DNA of 6,082 nt from Gemmatimonadota bacterium. Its GTDB lineage: Bacteria > Gemmatimonadota > Gemmatimonadetes > Gemmatimonadales > GWC2-71-9. This document shows, one piece after another, positions 4,692-6,082 of the stretch. The stretch lies in the NCBI GenBank assembly GCA_003221985.1, contig QHUQ01000245.1, forward strand, positions 1 to 6,082, given 5' to 3'. Under the pieces are notes generated by a model that made no database searches, was not told the origin of the DNA, and saw only the letters and a program-made list of their open reading frames with translations. Positions within the stretch are counted from its first letter, which is position 1. Each line of letters starts with the position of its first letter. The translations under genes were made by a program, and so were the position numbers.

Positions 4692-6082
4692 GTGATTATA
4701 CCGTTCGCGCCTCGGACGCTGCCGGTGACGACTGCGCTCGTGGCGGCGCTCGGCGGCGCGATCGTCGCGTGGCATTATCATCAACTCGGCCTGACGCTCA
4801 CCCACTACGACGCGCGCGGGCACCTCGTCGTCGCGCGCCGGATCATCGACAGCATTACGCCGGGTTGGCAGCAGGTCGGCGCGGTCTGGCTGCCGCTGCC
4901 CCATCTGCTGAACGCGATCCCGGTCCAGATCGATCTGTTCTATCGAACCGGCGCGTCGGGCGTCGCGATCTCGATCGCCGCCTTCGCGATCGCGGCCGGT
5001 GCCATCAGCTGGATCGTGCTGTCGCTGACCGGATCGGCGACCGCCGCGGCCGCCGGCGCCGCGGTGTTCGCACTGAATCCAAACGTGCTGTACCTGCAAT
5101 CCACGCCGATGACCGAGCCGCTGCTCCTCGCGACGACGACCGTCGCGGTGGCGATGTCGATCGAATGGTGTCGGACAGACCCGAAGGTCTGCGCGACTGC
5201 TGTCAGCGGGGTCCTTGCCGGTGCCAACGAACGTACCGCCGCCGCTGACGAACCTGGAGCAGGCCTCGACGAAGCTGGAGCAGGCCTTCGAGTCCCCGGT
5301 CTTCAGACCTGCCATGTGGGCTGGGCGTTCGCGCTCGCCTGCCTGACGCGGTACGAGGCGTGGCCGGTGACCGCGAGCGCGCTGATGGCCGCCGCATGGA
5401 CGCGGTGGCGCCGCGGTCAACCGCTTTCCTCCGCGGCGTGTGATGTCGCCGCGATCGCGCTCTACCCCGCCATCGCCGTCGCCGGCTTCACCATCTTCAG
5501 CCGCGTCGTCATCGGCGAGTGGTTCGTCGGCGGCGGGTTCTTCGTGCCGGAGAACAAAGCACTGGACAGTCCGCTGGTGGCGGCCGCCGAGATTGGCTGG
5601 GGCGCGCGGATGCTGAGCGGCGGCCCGCTCGTCTGGGCCGGCGCCGGCGGTGGGGCGCTCGCCCTCGGCTTCGGCCTGCTGATCCGGCGTCGCGCCGACG
5701 CGCTCCTCGCGCTCTCGCTGCTGGCGATGGCGGCCCTCCCCTGGGCGGCGTTCGTCAAGGGACACCCTTTTCGGATTCGCTACATGGTGCCGCTGATGGC
5801 GTTTGAAGCCGTTGGCGCGGGCATGGCGGCTGGCCTGCCGCCGGATCGTCGCGTTCGGGCCGCGTGTGCGATCGCGGTGCTTGCCATCGCCGGCTGCGAG
5901 CTCCGGCCGCTCGATGCCTCGGCGCCGATGGCCGTCGAAGCGCAGTGGGATCGGCCCAACGCGCCCGTCCGCGAGCGCGTCACGGCGTGTCTCGGCGGTC
6001 GCGCACCCGGCGAGAAGATCATGGCGAGCATGGGATCGCTCGGGCACTACATGCAGGAAGCCTCGCGGTCCGGCCTGGCGAT
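4692..6082 (+). CDS. GT-C-like polytopic membrane glycosyltransferase (3' end outside window)
   Basis: An uninterrupted frame of 463 codons runs from GTG 4692 off the right edge. It encodes a second, larger membrane glycosyltransferase, expected to use a polyprenyl-linked sugar on the periplasmic side. Helix 1 (about residues 12-33) is followed by LTHYDARGHLVVARRI, where D40 is the likely catalytic acidic residue of the GT-C first loop, then GAVWLPLPHLL (63-73), STPMTEPLLLATT (T141-E142-P143), CLTRYEAWP (R220, Y221, E222) and HPFRIRYMVPL (358-368). Several further hydrophobic segments lie at roughly 88-135, 260-280 and 315-385, then a loop rich in polar residues begins. The motif set differs from that of the left-hand GT-C gene, so the two are paralogues at most. 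Residues 160-209 are hydrophilic and come from a repeat-like insertion that keeps the frame. GTG 4692 has no clear ribosome binding site; GTG 4725 is a possible alternative start. The gene is divergent from the DedA gene. Confidence 0.88.
   Translation, partial: MIIPFAPRTLPVTTALVAALGGAIVAWHYHQLGLTLTHYDARGHLVVARRIIDSITPGWQQVGAVWLPLPHLLNAIPVQIDLFYRTGASGVAISIAAFAIAAGAISWIVLSLTGSATAAAAGAAVFALNPNVLYLQSTPMTEPLLLATTTVAVAMSIEWCRTDPKVCATAVSGVLAGANERTAAADEPGAGLDEAGAGLRVPGLQTCHVGWAFALACLTRYEAWPVTASALMAAAWTRWRRGQPLSSAACDVAAIALYPAIAVAGFTIFSRVVIGEWFVGGGFFVPENKALDSPLVAAAEIGWGARMLSGGPLVWAGAGGGALALGFGLLIRRRADALLALSLLAMAALPWAAFVKGHPFRIRYMVPLMAFEAVGAGMAAGLPPDRRVRAACAIAVLAIAGCELRPLDASAPMAVEAQWDRPNAPVRERVTACLGGRAPGEKIMASMGSLGHYMQEASRSGLA
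4695..4700 (-). promoter_or_regulatory. Consensus -10 hexamer for the DedA gene, inside the divergent GT-C gene's first codons
   Basis: The minus strand carries a perfect TATAAT in an otherwise very GC-rich stretch, 14 bp before the DedA start codon. A start point about 7 nt downstream would leave a leader of roughly 8 nt, in line with the missing ribosome binding site. No recognisable -35 lies at 16-18 bp. The element overlaps codons 2-3 of the plus-strand gene if that gene starts at 4692. Confidence 0.4.
5169..5318. mobile_element. Structured repeat-like element inserted in frame in the GT-C gene
   Basis: About 150 bp (approximate ends) interrupt the membrane protein between a helix ending in IEW and GWAFALACLTRYEAWP, which would join naturally without it. 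Three hairpins are visible: CAGACC-CGAA-GGTCTG at 5176-5191; GTCAGCGG (5202-5209) with CCGCTGAC (5242-5249); and GGTCT-TC-AGACC at 5298-5309. The two terminal hairpins are imperfect inverted copies of each other (10 of 16 positions). The encoded 50 residues are Ala/Gly/Glu/Asp-rich and unlike the flanking membrane sequence. No transposase is present and no clear target-site duplication is seen. It resembles a REP/MITE-type interspersed repeat; identity needs other copies. Confidence 0.55.
5247..5288 (+). repeat. 21-bp tandem direct repeat, two copies
   Basis: 5247-5267 and 5268-5288 share 19 of 21 bases (unit GACGAACCTGGAGCAGGCCTC; the second copy has G at position 7 and T at position 21). 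They lie inside the inserted element of the GT-C gene. The period is a multiple of three, so a change in copy number would alter the protein by seven residues without shifting frame. Confidence 0.85.

Noticed and set aside
5160..5325. Target-site duplication flanking the inserted element
   Set aside because: ATGGTG on the left and ATGTG on the right are similar but not identical and the element ends are uncertain, so no duplication can be claimed.
4641..6047. A 468-residue minus-strand open frame opposite the right-hand GT-C gene
   Set aside because: Its product is Arg/Asp/Gly-rich low-complexity sequence typical of the antisense of GC-rich genes; the plus-strand frame has clear membrane segments and GT-C motifs, and the frame also overlaps the DedA start.

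Overview
The window is GC-rich and densely coding, with GC-heavy third codon positions. It reads as bacterial chromosome from an environmental Gram-negative lineage. The gene types (GT-C membrane glycosyltransferases with D-x-D/HYDARGH-type first loops, a two-Fn3 secreted protein) and the repeat styles suggest Acidobacteriota, perhaps Vicinamibacteria. That placement is inference from memory of the families, not a search result.

Layout, left to right. (1) 3-194 (+) is the C-terminal end of a gene that begins outside the window; it overlaps the next start by ATGA. (2) 191-1639 (+) is a complete polytopic GT-C-like glycosyltransferase. (3) A hairpin at 1634-1658 spans both stop codons of a tail-to-tail pair. 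(4) 1653-2843 (-) is a secreted-type protein with two Fn3-like repeats and a distinct C-terminal domain; its signal peptide lies in another frame, apparently displaced by a one-base change in a homopolymer. (5) 2997-3968 (-) is a polyprenyl-phosphate sugar transferase (GT2, GtrB/ArnC/DPM1-like) with two C-terminal membrane helices. (6) 3969-4060 is an 8-bp tandem repeat that reverses orientation and forms 27-nt inverted arms abutting the GT2 start codon. (7) 4081-4680 (-) is a DedA/VTT-family membrane protein. (8) From 4692 (+), running off the right edge, is a second large GT-C-like glycosyltransferase, divergent from the DedA gene with only 11 bp between the starts.

How the genes may work together: GT2 enzymes of this type load a sugar onto a polyprenyl phosphate at the cytoplasmic face, GT-C enzymes use such lipid-linked sugars on the outer face of the inner membrane, and some DedA proteins return the spent carrier phosphate across the membrane. 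Three of the complete or nearly complete genes fit one lipid-carrier-based surface glycosylation pathway. The acceptor cannot be told from this sequence.

Most notable observations: about 150 bp of structured, repeat-like DNA (three hairpins plus a 21-bp direct repeat) inserted in frame in the right-hand GT-C gene; the inverted 8-bp repeat array that supplies or abuts the GT2 start codon and replaces a normal ribosome binding site; and the displaced signal peptide of the Fn3 protein. No tRNA, rRNA, CRISPR array, transposase gene or phage gene was seen. No gene-free stretch exceeds 300 bases; the longest are 2844-2996 and 3969-4080.
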